Origin: Melampsora larici-populina 98AG31
Taxonomy: Eukaryota; Basidiomycota; Pucciniomycetes; Pucciniales; Melampsoraceae
NCBI RefSeq assembly: GCF_000204055.1
Contig: NW_006768824.1
Coordinates: 64,366-128,365, forward strand
DNA length: 64,000 nt
Direction of reading: 5' to 3'
Positions 10,651 to 23,948 of this stretch are shown in pieces. How positions within the stretch are numbered: the stretch's first letter is position 1; the number at the start of each line of letters is the position of its first letter. The position numbers were made by a program, and so were the translations under genes. Under the pieces are notes generated by a model that did no database searches, was not told the origin of the DNA, and saw only the letters and a list, made by a program, of their open reading frames with translations.

Positions 10651-13034
10651 TTAAAATTCATTGGTTTCAGCCAATTTACATCCCGCTTCAATAGACATTA
10701 CTTCAATCTGAAAACAAGCAGCGACGCAAGTCAGAAATTGGTCAGCTCTAACAAAAGAACCACAAAAGAAGCGAAAAAGCATCACGTACCCCGCTGAATC
10801 TCGTATGATCTGGTTTCTTGAGAAGAGGTGAAGAATTGTCAACAAGTAAAATAAACCTACGAAAATGATTTCTTAATTTTTTTCCAATCACCAACAAAGC
10901 CTTTACAATTTCTTTAATTTCAGAATTCACATCATCAAAATAATCATCTTCATCCATATCATCTTTTCCAAAAGTTTCATTAAGTAATTGAAATCCGATT
11001 TCAGTAGATAAAACAAATTCTTCTAAAGGAAGATGAATTGAATCATTCATTGAACGAAAACTATCTAATAATTCCATCGAATCTTCTATTGGAATTTTGT
11101 CTAATTCATGCGATTCTGGTGCTTCCATTCTTGGTAAAAAGATTCGTAAAAATGGATTGATCTTATTTGCATCACGTAATCGATAATAAATTTTGTCTTG
11201 TTCTGTTTGTTCTGCTGATTTGATTAAACTGCACAAGGTTGGGATCATAATTGCACCTGAATTCACAGTAGGAGACATGGCTCAATCAGTTTAACTTCAT
11301 AAAATCTTGAATCAATTTGATTTGATGTTCAAATACTTGCCTGCCTTTAAAATGGGCTCTACCCTTGGAGAGGGACTAGAAGCGCCATTTCCAAATTCTG
11401 TATATCAAGACATTGACAAGCATTAAGAGCAAAGTCAGTACGGTATCCAACAAAAATTTGTGCTAGTGGAATTACTGACCAAGGAATTGAATTCTAGGTC
11501 GTCGTTGAGAAGTCATCTTGTATAGCGAGGACTTGGCTTCATCAAAGATTTCTTCAACGCAGGCTCTATGAAAGAACACACAAGTGAACTCCTCTGAAGC
11601 ATAACTTTCAAGCCATTCAGATGATCGGGTCGGAGGATCACCATTACTATTCAAAATGCATAATTCTAAGGCGTCCATCTCACATTTTACCGACCAATCC
11701 ATTTGACCTAAAGACTTTTTCTTCCCTTTCTTACCTTCGGATTTACTTAAGGTGCTAACCGGGCCCAATATTAACACTTTTGTAGTTTGTTTAAAGTAAC
11801 CAAGCCAATACTCCATGTTCCATTTGAATCGATCAGCACATACACTTTGAACATCTCGTGATCGATTTCCCATATCAAGCAATTCCGCCATCAATTGATG
11901 TCCTATTTTATCTCTGTGCTTTATACGTTGTGCTACTTTGGCTTCTTCTATACATCGTTGTTGGGCTGCATTTGGCTTGCGTGGGGCTGTTGAAAGAACG
12001 TCGTCTAATTAGAACAGGTGAAAAATATTTGAATCTCGGTTTTGGAAATCCTGACCTATGGCCGCTTTACCAAGCTCGTTTGCTCTTGGCGTATTTTTAA
12101 ATCGATCTGTTGATAACTTGTCGGCGGGACGGGGTGTTACTTTAGCATTTTGTGATCCTAGATAGTTTGATGGTGGTTGGATTGCTGTGAATTTGACCGG
12201 TGCTGTTGCAAGGAATTCCTCACATCAGAACAGACAAATAACAAAGGCTAGATCTCGAGTTGTGTAAAAACGGACCGTGAATCTCTTTAAGCTTGTTCGA
12301 TGGTGTCGTATCCTTAGTTTGTCCTACTGATCAATTTTTATTATACCCAAAATCAATGAAAACTATAAGATCTTATCTTTAAATCTATGAATGTAAGATA
12401 ATCAAATATATTATCATCCTTACCGAAGCTCTTTCTTGGGGCTTCCCGTCCATTGTTGTCTCGAAGCATACGACTACTTGAGCCATTCGGACCGCATATA
12501 ATTTTTTTGATCTTCTTAGCCATCGGAGACACCGTGTCTTACGAGTCCGAATGGAAAAATTCAATTTCATCAATAATTAATCTCAAAAGTCAGATTTTAG
12601 AAGATGAAAAGTTGAGTATAGAGAACCACATACCTGGACTTGATATCGAGACACTAGACGCGGAAGCCGCCGAGGAGACTACTTCGGTTCGATTTCTGGC
12701 CCACTCTGGCTCTAATTCATGAAGAGGAGTAGGTATCCAAGTTCGACCCGATCTGAGGGTCTTTTGATGTCGATTATCACTTCCCTGAGGTGAGAAAGCT
12801 GATCAAAATATTGTAGCCAGGAAACATGATTTTTGATCAGTGATCCAATCCACTTTGTGTTGCTGAAAAGCAGGGCGACCTACCAGGGGGTGACTCAGAA
12901 CCAGGGTCGAGTTCTTGGGCATGATGCCCGTCGTTCAATTTCGCCCTTTTATGATGCCTACTGTCTTCTGGAGCTTGGGGAGTATATGGTATCATGACCG
13001 ATTGGAACACAGCAGATTTTTGTTTACCATTCAT
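10651..13034 (-). CDS. Nine-exon gene, uncharacterised 580-residue protein
   Basis: Exons on the minus strand joined by phase: 12,884-13,034; 12,634-12,798; 12,424-12,537; 12,276-12,326; 12,071-12,202; 11,480-12,004; 11,341-11,397; 10,790-11,280; 10,651-10,707. The total is 1,743 nt with no internal stop. Most introns have standard ends; two donors are weak (GTCCGT, GTCAGT) and the seventh intron (11,281-11,340) looks GC-AG, with a consensus CAG/GCAAGT donor. Without that splice the locus would be two genes only 33 bp apart: 407 residues (stop at 11,312) and 181 residues (Met at 11,278). The N-terminal third is polar and basic (HHKRAKL, MAKKIKK), nuclear in character. The middle is helical and charged, and the last third has an acidic segment (FGKDDMDEDDYFDD). 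I recognise no domain. Coding is well supported, function unknown. Confidence 0.65.
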
Positions 13035-14648
13035 GATATCAAGTTGAGAGCTTTGGTGCGTATGAAAAGTCAGTTATCGAGACTCAGACTGTAGATGAAA
13101 AAGTTCGTATAGTAGGATGTGGGTTGAATAAATAGAAATCAGAAAATCCTCTGTTACGAATACGATCGACTCAGAAATGAAGATATCATCGATTGAATAC
13201 TACTTATGGATGTTATGGGCTCAGACTCAGTTTGAGAAGCCTTTCTTGGGTAAACTCAAAGACAATCGATTGTTGATACGTTGATGTTCAAGTTTACAAA
13301 GTGAAAATGAGTCAAAGTTGATGACAACTTGATGAACACATTCAGACTCATGCTCGGACCATTTCTCCACAATCTCCCATATACCATGAATCTTATTCAG
13401 ATCTTAAACTCGTCACCCAATCAAAGGGTCTTTAGGCTGGGTCTGGCTCATCCTCATCACCTCATCATGCTTTCTGTTCAGTGTTCATCATCCTCAAACT
13501 TCTACCCTTTTTGTGACTTTCTCTATCACCCAAGCAAATCGAGTTCGATTTGTGCAAAACAAATCGATAGACACTCATAAACCGGGTACATGGTGAAATT
13601 ATAAATATACCGTCAGCATTTCATCACAACAAACAAGATCGCACCCTTATGTGACATTTCCAGTTCAAGGGTCGAGCACGGGTTGGGCTTCTGCATGATT
13701 TCGAATTCCGGCTTCTGACCTGGTCGAACCCTCTTTGATATAACCTCATTGTGAACCCATTGAGCATTACCATAGATGGCTTCAAGAGCTCGACATGTGT
13801 TTTCGTGTCTGCCTCTATCCTAAACAATCGATACAGCCTGCTTCGAGTCCATCGGATGCAAATTCCAAGTTATGTGATCTCAGAGTCAGATGTGCTTAGA
13901 ATGAAAGAATATTGCATGACTCCGGTTATGTGCAGTTTGTGATTATGGGCTTCGACGGCATGGATAAGATTTGGAGATGGTAAGGTAAAGAATGTGGCTT
14001 TGGGTTGGGTTTGGTGACCCAGATTCCTAATCGGATCTGAAACTCCATCCAATGTTGTTCAGGAAGGTTGGCCAGACGACGGGCTCCGTTTGATAGTTTT
14101 GACAACAACTTCAATTCACCTTTGCAATGAAATTCGTACTGGTGGGAGTTTGTCATGTGGACGGTAATTCTATTTCCTCTCTTACAGTCACGGATTGATC
14201 CGAAGGGTTTCTCAACTTCTCAAACATCGCACAATTGTAGCTGAGTGACTCGAACCCTTCGAAGAACCTTCTTCATCATGGTCGAGAAGGTTTTTGTAAC
14301 AAGTGATACATCAACTTTTGTGGCGCATGGTGATCATTGACACAATATTCTTCACCAAGAGCGAGATCGCGTTGGAGAACAATTCCCAATCCGCATCATC
14401 TTGTTTTTTTGTTTGCGCGACCTCCAAGTGACGGATCACCACGATTTGGGATTTCGACTTCAGTCTGGTGTCGTTTCACTCACTCTAATCCGCTCGACGA
14501 GGTCACTTGACAATACCCCCTCAAAATCATTAAGAAAAAGAGGTTTGGAAAGCAAAGTTCGTCTCTTGGACCCATCACTAATTTCTTTCCTCTTTTTCAA
14601 TAATTTTTATCAACATCAGCTACCGATTGCACCGCATGATATGGCTCA
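13035..14648. other. Divergent promoter region
   Basis: About 1.6 kb between two divergently transcribed genes. ORFs here are short and overlap on opposite strands; none has coding character. It presumably holds the promoters and 5' leaders of both neighbours. Upstream exons of the plus-strand gene may lie near its right end (14,400-14,640). Confidence 0.4.
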
Positions 14649-16229
14649 ATGCTCACGTTAGATATGCAACTTCACAGGTTTCTAGACTCAATTCACTCAT
14701 TCAGACCCCGCAGCACCCATACCATCATGAAATATGCTCAGATTGGCCAAAATATCCAACCAGTGGATCTCACTCACCAGCTACAAAACATAAATCTGGC
14801 TCGGCAAAGGTACCCAGATGTTGCGTCGATGTTGCCTGATCTTTTTCGTCGGCAAACACCTCCTAGACCCATCACCACTACTGCATCTCCTACCACAGCC
14901 GCCACACGCCCAACGAATTCCCAATCTGCCCCTCCCAATTCCCAACCTTCCCCTTCAAGTCCAACAAATCCAACTTCATCACGTCCTTCTCAATCGGCTC
15001 CCCCTCCTCGTGCTAGCGCTTCTCCAGCCTCTACTCCAGCTTCGGCAAACAATAGAAATGGTGCTCAGCAAAACCCAGCAACTGCCGCCCGTCCTGCTCA
15101 AGTTGCTGCACCCTCACCACCTCAAAGCTCTCAAACCAGCCAGCCAGCCAATCCTCCTGCAGTAACAACGCCTTCAAATTGTAAGCATAGATATTCTTAT
15201 GTGTATTGAGTTCGGTTCAGAGCTGTCTGACTAGATCATGATGTTTTGTCTGTCACTGATCACATGTGATTACCCTGCATTACTCAAATAGCTTCTACGC
15301 GTGCTAGTCCTTTGGCTCCTAGACCGTCCAATAAACCTGGGAGTCCGCTAAAGCCAGGTTCAACTGCCAAAACACGTAAACCACCAGCACAAGCTGACAG
15401 CAAGAAGAATTTGATGATCATTGGTATCGCGTGTGGGGTTGGAGTTTTACTCGTGATCATCGGGGTGATTATCTTCAAGATGAAATCTAGTAAGCGCCAA
15501 CAGCGGTCTTCAGTCGAAGGAAGTCAACAAGCCTCCTCCCAATTTCAAACATCTGAAGGTCCATATTCAATGGATTACATTCGGCCGCCTGGAGAAGCTC
15601 ATCCTTCCTTCACGAGACCGCCACCAACGTCCAACATGACTTATCCTCCTTTGCCGCCGCCGGGGAAAGTTTATCCAACCCAACCGAATCATAACATCTA
15701 CGCTCGAGAATCTATGGAATTCTACAATCCGCGACCTCCTCCACCCATTCTGCCAAGACACGAGTACAATCCACATACGACCGAAAAGCAGTGGCGTAGG
15801 GAGCCATCGACATACGATATTGATGGTTACTATCATGCGCCGACATCAATTGCCAGTCCAACCGGCCAACATATTGATGCAAGATACACAATAAATGAAC
15901 CGGAGTATGATGTGATGCATCCAGATGAAAGGCCCTATGATCCACGGTACACGCTTGATCGCAGAGGCAAGTTGAAGTATGCAATTGAAGAAGACTCTTC
16001 TGTAGCACCAAGATCAAGATATGACTCAAACTACTTTGGAAGAGAATATCGACAAGAGCTAGAGGGATCAGATATAGATGCTCAGTCAAGGTACTCGTAC
16101 TATCCGCCTGAGCACCTAGAAGTACCTCATTATACCCAACCTCGTGGTCAGGCTCCATTAGACCCACCAGGATCATCAAATTATTACAACAACTCGTTTC
16201 GAAATCAGACGAGACTTCCATATGAATGA
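14649..16229 (+). CDS. Single-pass membrane protein with Pro/Ser/Thr-rich ectodomain
   Basis: Two exons, 14,649-15,180 and 15,292-16,229 (donor GTAAGC, acceptor AATAG, phase 1), giving 489 residues. The start is uncertain: Met at 14,649 or at 14,727, and no signal peptide is seen with either. About 150 residues of Pro/Ser/Thr/Ala-rich sequence (mucin- or linker-like) lead to one strong transmembrane segment (LMIIGIACGVGVLLVIIGVI) followed at once by a basic KMKSSKRQQR stop-transfer. The cytoplasmic tail of about 270 residues is rich in Pro, Tyr and Arg, with several PPxP words and many tyrosines. The layout resembles fungal wall-stress sensor or SKG6/Mid2-type proteins, but no cysteine-rich WSC domain is present, so I do not assign a name. 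Confidence 0.7.
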
Positions 16230-17689
16230 GGTTAGATTATTCATAGGGCGTAGTATTCTTATTTAACACTTTTGATTAGGAAATCACTCCGAAGCAATAG
16301 AACACCTCCAGCCATCTTGATTATCACACAGAGGTTTCAATCTACTTCAAACTCTGCGAATCTTCCAAATTTCCCCCAAAAAGAGACCTTCGAAGTGGCA
16401 AAAAGCGAGACCGGAAAGTCGTATGCAACAAACGACCCCTGATTTCCCCTCAACTTTGGCTCTGCTCAGTTGACGACCACTCATAGAATCGGACAAAATC
16501 ATTCAAGAGAAAAAGTTGCCTAAATTGGGATCTCGAAAGCTTGAGATCTATCGGGAATCACTAGATTCGCGTCAAACTGATCATTCATACTCGAATGTAT
16601 CCGAAGTAAGATCTAGTCTCTATACCTTGTTGTTTTTACATGAGCACTGACCAAGCTATTTTTCATTTGTTTGACTACTGAATGATTGGATAAAGTGATG
16701 TAGAAGCTTGTTGAAGACTTTAATCCCTTCACCAACTCGGATATTGCGCCTCTAAAACCTTCCAGAAGACTCGGTTTCAAGATGCCCCTTACCATGCCTT
16801 ACGGACAGGAGGGGATTTTTTAGACTTTCCCAATATTTCCACTTCTCTTCACATCTTTGTAAGTGGTATAAATCTGAAGTGACTGCAGTATTCTGCGCGC
16901 GAGATCCCAATGAGTTCCTTCGCAATCTTCAACAATATCTTACAATCATATAAACATGAAATAAAAACCTCATGAAATCTTCATTCTCTTTGATCATCAT
17001 CATCATATAACATTTCAATATATCCTATTTTTATTATCTTTTCATCCTTTCATATCACTTTGGATTGTTTATATCTCCGGATTACTACAAGAGACTCATT
17101 CTTTTTTGATTATTATCATGACATTTTTTTTCTCAAATGAGAACAGTCCCTATTGAAATATGCTAGATCGTTTCTACTTTTGAGACTCATCTGGATAATC
17201 TTGGAAATTCTTTTGCGGATTTTCAACACAGAGAAAGAAAAGCTTAAAAAACAACTTCCCAGCTTATAAAAAGCTCCTACCTGCAACTTTGCTTTACATG
17301 AATATGGATAACAATTAATATGGACGGCAGGATCGAACAAGAGTATGGTGATTGAAGCCAAACACGGCTTCCTTGACCTATGACGTGGTCTGATAAAATC
17401 GTGGTCGATAAGTATTGTAAACGATTCAAGGTAGAATGATACATGCTAATGATGGATGGTAAAGTAAACATATTTACAATGAAGAGAGACTGAAATGAAG
17501 ATATGAAATCAATGAAAAGAACTCATGTGCTACGCGACGTTCAGAATTGAGACATATAGACCCCCCAATGTGATTGCAATCCGATACATTTGACAAGATC
17601 CAGATTAAGTTGATGCAGTTTCCAAAAATTGATTGTAGTACATAGACAATGAAGATGAGTCTCTCAATCGCATAAGAAGCTTAGTGTTT
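16230..17689. other. Convergent 3' region, no gene seen
   Basis: About 1.46 kb between convergent gene ends. It includes a short CAT-rich simple stretch near 16,995 and no ORF with recognisable content. Confidence 0.4.
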
Positions 17690-19442
17690 CTATGAAAAAC
17701 TAGACCTCTGTGAGCTGGAATTTATGTGATGCAGTGATGATGTTAATGATTTTAGCTTCAACCAGATGTCTTTCCTTCCATTCTCGTCACTAGGCCACGC
17801 TAGCCCTGCCCGACATAGTGCACGTCCAAGGTTTCCAACTTCAACAGTGTGTTTGATGGGTATGATGCCCCATCCTTCGTAACCGTGAACATGTGAGTTG
17901 TGCCATATGTTTAGCCCTTTCAGCTGCTGCATGTCACTTAAAATTCCCTCTCCCGTTGAGCCTATCCTCAAATTCAACTGCTTCAAATTCTTGCCAACCT
18001 GTATCAGATCAATAACACCGCCGTCATAAGTGAATTGTGCATCTCGGTAAATTATGAAGTTTGATGCAGACCTTTAAAATATCTTCGCACTCCCACCAGT
18101 CCATTTCCGGATTAGGAAGTGACTGGCGGCCAATAAGACTGAATTTTGATAGGCTTGGAAGTGCTCCGACGAGCTTCAGAATATTCCATCTGTCCACGCC
18201 TCCAGTAACATTTTGTTCGTCTATGATCCGACAGCCAGCATCTACGTGTAATCTAAATTCAATGATGCAAGGTTAGATTTCATCAGCTCGACAAAACTAT
18301 GCGCTTCCACCGTAGTCACAAAAACTCAACTGTTCTAAAAACGGTGTCGCACTTGGAAGACGCTTTAGTAGCTCAAGATCCAAGACACAATCCAGTCCGA
18401 AATGAAGTGATCGAAGACCTGAAAATTCTAACGCTGAGGTATTTAGATGATCAACTAGAGGAACAGATAACAAGCTCGAGCGGAGTATATCGATGAAGCG
18501 AGAAGAGTCTAATCGAAAGCCCCGGCAAGAAAGTCTTTGTAAAAGCGGATGATGATTCACAAGGCTAAGGAAGCTTTCCTCGACTGCGATTGGCGACGGG
18601 CCATTCATATGGCGACAAAAGGTAGCCGAAGGGGTCGGGATCGTTACTGCGCTGAGCTCACTTAAAGAATTCAATCGGGGAAACACGACTGCAGGACTGA
18701 GTAAGCTCGGTAGCTGACTAAGACGCAGCGAGGATAATTGGACGACGTGTGGGACAAGTTGATGGATGGAAAGAAGAAGATCTGAGATTGCACAAGGATT
18801 GGTGATCTTGATGATTATTTCTCGAACGTGTTGGCCATAAGGGATATCTTTGTGCCCTCTTGGAACGCGTGGCGGCGGTGAAGCGGCTAACAAATGCGTT
18901 AGGCGAAGAATATATGCCGAGTAGACTTCATCATTCCGGTTCGGGACCAAAAGCTTTTGAAAGTACAGCGGGGTACTGAGATGAAGCCAATGACGGGATA
19001 CAAGGCGAATAGGGGCAAGGGCTTTCGACCTTTCTTCTACATCGCTGCAAAGAAGAAAATCACGGCGAGCCAGAAGGATACACGCGGAGTGCGTGACATT
19101 AACATGGCGCAATTTTTGCCATTTGATACCAGTCCAATAATCATAATCAGCATCTATCGGTTTTGTGTAGAGACCAAGTGGTCTGTCCAATTTTCAAGAC
19201 GAAAATTATACGAACATCAGCGTTTCTACTTCATCCCTCCAACCCAAGTGGAAGTGGTCGACTTCCTCGTGCCGGCAAGCAGATTCAATCACAAAGGAGA
19301 ATATCCGAAACCATACTTCAGTAGGTATCCGTTCAGACTCAAATTTACCTGACAATTTGCTACTGCTGGCCGGTGACGTCAGTAAGGATTTCTCCCGCTT
19401 CTGATCGCATGATCGGGATCTGTTGGAAATCTTGGTCGTCAT
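17690..19442 (-). CDS. F-box protein with leucine-rich tail
   Basis: Four exons on the minus strand: 19,216-19,442; 18,311-19,044; 18,072-18,241; 17,690-17,998 (1,440 nt, 479 residues, no stop). The first exon carries the F-box start (RIPTEVWFRIFSFVIE, residues 37-52); the expected second half (ALAPIRLVSRHWLHLSTPLYF) follows at the start of exon 2, so an intron of about 170 nt splits the motif. F-box proteins bind Skp1 and present substrates to SCF ubiquitin ligases. The rest is Leu/Ser-rich with irregular leucine repeats (LQRLSCRGFRLDSS, LRSLHFGLDCVLDLELL, LKQLNLRIG), as in fungal F-box/LRR-like proteins; the substrate is unknown. Junctions 2 and 3 are well supported. The exon 1 junction (donor GTTCGT) is the weak one. 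Confidence 0.7.
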
Positions 19443-21700
19443 TTTGGCAGAGGTCTAAAACTACAGCTCAAAGTCTAATCAGAGAATATAGAAGAGGTAC
19501 TCGAAATCCAATTCAAACGAAGTGATCCAGGAGTATGAACCGCCTATCGCTATTGACGCGCTAGTGGTAGGAATCGGATGTTGGTGTCAGAAGCTTGGTA
19601 AGGTACAACTACTAGGTAATCTCTTGACGAGCTCCAGGAAGACTGGCCAAAACAAATAGGTGCGCAGACTCACGAAGTGCAAATGAACGGACGAAGTGGC
19701 TTATGATCGGGAAAGGCCACGAGCTTTAGTGGCGTTCTGCATCCAGAAGTCAGAGATAACAACAAACTCCATGCATTAGTCACACGAAGCATAAGGATGA
19801 GTCGTAATCAAATCCTTTTTCACGCACATCGCGTTTTAAAACTTGGTTGAGAAGCAAAGTCAACTCTGCAGTGATGATGTGCTGACAGGTTTTTTCTTCT
19901 TTCCAATACGAGGGGACGTGTCACAGAAATTCAGGCTAAAGGCAAAGGTGTCTGTGATATCTTGAGTTATAGGACGATGATGAAGAGCAAGAGATCAAAA
20001 GGCTGCTCACGAAAAAACTTGTTGGCTGAGACCGCAAGTCTGGGCAGGTAGAAAAACTACTTTCAATAAACCTTTCTTGATGTGGCCTTAGGTCAATGGT
20101 AGTGATTTCGAAGACTGGAAAAGCGCGTGCGTTTAATCAGATTATTGGACTCTGATTAGAAAACAGAAGGGTAAGATGAGACGATAGTTGTCGGATATTA
20201 TACTATGATGAAAGGAAGATACAAAATATGAACAACGATCAATTGCTGAGTGATTCCAACGAAAAGAGTGAAATAGAGTGAGACGTTGTGCATTCAAACT
20301 GTAAACTGAAAAGTTCTTCGACTATATAAACGGAAACACTATCATCTTCCAAATGGAAAGATAAAACTTGCCCTGTCAAAGTTGGGAGGTGTGGTTCGTA
20401 ATTTACTCAGGAATTCCACCTCAGCCTCCATCTTGGCTCGGCTTTCCATCTAAGGAATATTTTCACTTGGATTTTCAGCTCAAAGATTACCTATCCGCCT
20501 TACTTTGATTGTTCATGATCTTTTGCTTCACTTTTTGAAGGTCCAACCCGTACCTGCCAGCTCGGAAATTCATAGTTCACACCAATGTTCCGTCTGGTGG
20601 CACACAGATTAATTGTTGTTATGTGTCCAAACATTCCGAATCAAGTTGGTTTTCCCCTCAAGGCTGTTGATGTCCTCAAGTGCCAAGTAGGGTTGAGCCT
20701 GGTGCCCCGGGCGATTCACGGGCGATTCAAGGACAGAGCCCATGACTTCATCCCGCCTGTCACACAGACTCAAGTGCTCCGAGAAAACCCCATCGACTGT
20801 CAGGAAATGACTTGTGAGATCGCAATTTGCAGAAGAAGTTTCATCAAAAGCTCAAAGCTATTCAATTCCCCACGTATCACCGATTCCCGTCGCAGCCAAG
20901 CCACGGTTTTCAATTACGAACTCACAAGCGCGTTCGTTCTCTGAGTTGCCTCCTCCGGATTTTGAGCGCCGTAAGCTCTCGCCGATTGTCCTTAGAGTGA
21001 ATTTCTGGATTGATGTCATCATCATTCAATTCTAACCACGCGCCAGAATAACCCGCATCCCATGGTAAAGTGTCTGCCGATCTGAGTGCGTCATGGGCTG
21101 TTTTGAGTGCAAGAAAACTCAGCCGTGTTCCGGCAACTTGAAGCTATGTATGTATGTATGTATACGAGGTGCGAAACGACTCATGGTTGAGGATGTTTTA
21201 TGCCCATTATACCTCACGTCCCGTCCGGCGCGACGAGACATGGTCTACACGAAGCGATGTTTGCTTGATTCACTGGATCAAGAATCAAGAACAGTCGATT
21301 TTTTGACTCTTTGAACATAAATCTTATCCTAGTGTGTTATGCGGTCGTTGAAACTCCAAGACTTGTTGCTTTCTCTCATCACTCGTTCCTATGAAATACA
21401 TACAAAAGAACTCCACAGACGTCACAAATCTACATCGGCTCTTTAATTTTCTTGTGATACTCTTCGTGTGGCTTTACAAGTCAATACTACCAGACGGGAA
21501 CCCACAGCGTACATGACTTACGCAATCCTCAGCCTTTCTTTTAATTTTTACTATCATTTAACCGGCTTTACGTACGAAGGGCATAGACGATCATTCCATT
21601 TTATTTCTATTTTAATTTATTTGGTAAATTGCCGCGGGTGCATACCTATGCATACGTCTTCTTTAGTCTAATTGAAACTTGGGCATCTCATATATGCGCA
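19443..21700. other. Divergent intergenic region with weak coding hints
   Basis: About 2.2 kb between the F-box gene and the next plus-strand gene. Overlapping plus ORFs at 20,585-20,944 (119 codons) and 20,814-21,035 (73 codons) have mixed composition, and the second contains a plausible exon-like stretch (SFSELPPPDFERRKLSP) but no domain. A (TATG)n microsatellite of about 20 bp sits near 21,145. No supported gene. Confidence 0.35.
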
Positions 21701-23062
21701 ATGTTGAAGCAACCGAACCCGAATCCGAATCAAAAGACGAGGGTCAACATTTTTAAACCCCAGACATTTACCTCAGGTATGTGCACACTTGTTTGGCTTG
21801 CAAAATTTCGACTTCGAGGAATGACATCTTATTATTGCAATCTTTTCGTTTTTGGGGTCAGCCCCTACAGCCCCTACGTTTCCCCATAATGAAACCAATC
21901 CCCAGCAAAACAGAGGGAACCGGGCCTTGCCTTTAACCCCAAATTCTAGCACTTCTCCAGTTGAACCAAACCATGAGGCAACTACCAAATTTCAGGGAGA
22001 AGAACACTTGGAAGTCCAAGCACCACCGCCCGTCTCAACTCTCCCGGTCAAAGTAGTGGCTGCAATTGGCGTCATCTTGCTACTTTTGTCCTGCAGTCTT
22101 CTAGTCTATAAGCTTATTCAAGATTGGAGAAGACAGGAACCATCATCAAGGGACAAAACATCAATGGATATGGATCAAAATGGAACTCAAGGAGCAAAAG
22201 GCAAAATTTTGAGTCAACAAGGTGGCACCCAAGATTCAATATCTAGGCCCAAGGTGATACATCTTGGGAGTCGTGTACTCAAAAGAGATACTTATAGATC
22301 CCAAGATAGCTTTGGCTATGTAGGTTTGTTTTTGCAAGAATAAAGGTTGTAAAAAGAACTCGAGCTCAAACTTACCAACTTTTCATCTTATTCCATACCT
22401 TTCAAAAGCCTGATGAAAGACTATTTCTAAGTCAACATCTCTCACAAAGCAGGTCTGACTGGCATGATAATATGAAGTATTATATACACCCTCCAAGATA
22501 TGAGGAAACACAGGAAACTATTGAATCATATCACAAAAACCACAACCCTGATGTCATACAGATTCCACAAATCCCAATCAACTTGGACACACCTGGATTT
22601 CCTGGTACTAGACTTAGAAGGAGTTTTGTCCTAAATTTCAATCCATACCACCATTGGGAAAGAGCAATGAATCTCCAGCACAAAGAGATGAATTACTTTA
22701 CTCAAGCTATGGCCTCAAGTTCAACCAACAACCAATTCTACAATGAAAAAGCCCTTCCACCCATCCAAACCAAAACATTAGCAAGTCACCAATGCATCAG
22801 CATGAATGAAAATCAAGTAATTAGAGATGACTTGCTTCTAATACCACAAAACCAAGAATTAGAAATCAGAACCCAAAACTTGCACAATGAACAACAGGCA
22901 CTCAATGAAGATATATTTTTTCTTGAAAATGTTGAGCAGAAGGTTGACTATGTTGACAGCAATCACAAATTTCTTTCTATGCATTCAAAATATGATGTCA
23001 TACTCAATACATGTGATCAAAGCAGGAAAACATCAAAACACAAGTCAGTTGGCTCAATATAA
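21701..23062 (+). CDS. Second single-pass membrane protein, uncharacterised
   Basis: Exons 21,701-21,776 and 21,862-22,319 join in phase 1 (donor GTATGT, acceptor GGTCAG). A third exon ends at the stop at 23,060-23,062; its start is unsettled (acceptor near 22,450 or 22,477), and only the later one keeps frame with the best donor. The protein is about 370 residues. A polar Asn/Pro/Thr-rich N-terminal region of about 90 residues precedes one transmembrane segment (VKVVAAIGVILLLLSCSLLV) and a basic flank (KLIQDWRRQ). The tail starts with a PPRY motif, as bound by WW-domain ubiquitin ligases of the Rsp5 type, and is Gln/Asn-rich. No signal peptide is visible at the chosen Met. The topology parallels the gene at 14,649-16,229, but I see no sequence similarity, so I do not call them paralogues. 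Confidence 0.55.
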
Positions 23063-23484
23063 TGGTACATAGCAAAATCAAACCTTCTTGAAGGCTCTTC
23101 CTTTTCAATTAAACCTTAACAGAACCTCTCAAATCAATGAAATTCAAATACTTGAACATAGTGGGTTCATCAAAGATAATGTATTTTTGAGATAAATCAT
23201 ATAACTCATTGCTGCATGTTCTGTGTATTCACTTGCTAAATTAGAAAACACACTCTTTGGTTTGTTTGGATCATCTTCCACAGATAAGTGAAGCTCTATA
23301 GAAATAAAGTCCCAATCAGTGACCTTGTGATATCCCAAAAGTTGAGAGCACAAATGTCTGCAAAACTTCATGCATCACATCAACCAAATTTTGAGTTTGT
23401 GGCTTATTGTATCTGGTCCATCTTAGGTAATGTCTAGAACATAACTCAACAAAGACTGCCCACAGTCAAATTGACCCCTTTTGG
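23063..23484. other. Intergenic, start of repeat-rich block
   Basis: No gene recognised. A 75-codon minus ORF (23,144-23,371) has no assignable content. Confidence 0.35.
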
Positions 23485-23552
23485 CTTAACTAAGTCCCTT
23501 GCTGACCCTAGTTTGAGCTGGCCAGTACAGGTCAGCAAGGGACTTAGTTAAG
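23485..23552. repeat. Perfect 23-bp inverted repeat (hairpin)
   Basis: 23,485-23,507 and 23,530-23,552 are exact reverse complements (CTTAACTAAGTCCCTTGCTG...) around a 22-nt loop. The flanks are AT-rich with no coding capacity. It is most likely a recently formed foldback or the joined ends of a small element; a structured RNA is possible. Confidence 0.8.
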
Positions 23553-23948
23553 TTTGCCTTTTGGTCACCATGGCTTTAACATCTTGACAAACATTGATTG
23601 TGGATTTGTGGAACTGTTGAGACTTTTATGAGATGAAGCTTTTTACCCAATCCAGGTTTTTAATTTGTTTTGAATGAGGTGGGAGAATTTTGCACCAAAA
23701 TGTTTACACCAAGTTGGTTGGAAGTAGCTGGTGAAAAATTCAAAAATACCCAGCCTATTATTGGATTTTATACCAATTTTGCTTTTTTCAATTTGGTGTG
23801 AAATAATCGGGTGTGAATAATTTGATGTAAAATTCAGGTGCCCGGCCGGACTTGTAATTTTACAGCTTATCTTTTACACTGCATTGCCTGGTGTGAGAAA
23901 TTTGGGTGTAAAAATCTCAGACCCCAGGCAATTCTGATTTTTACGCTG

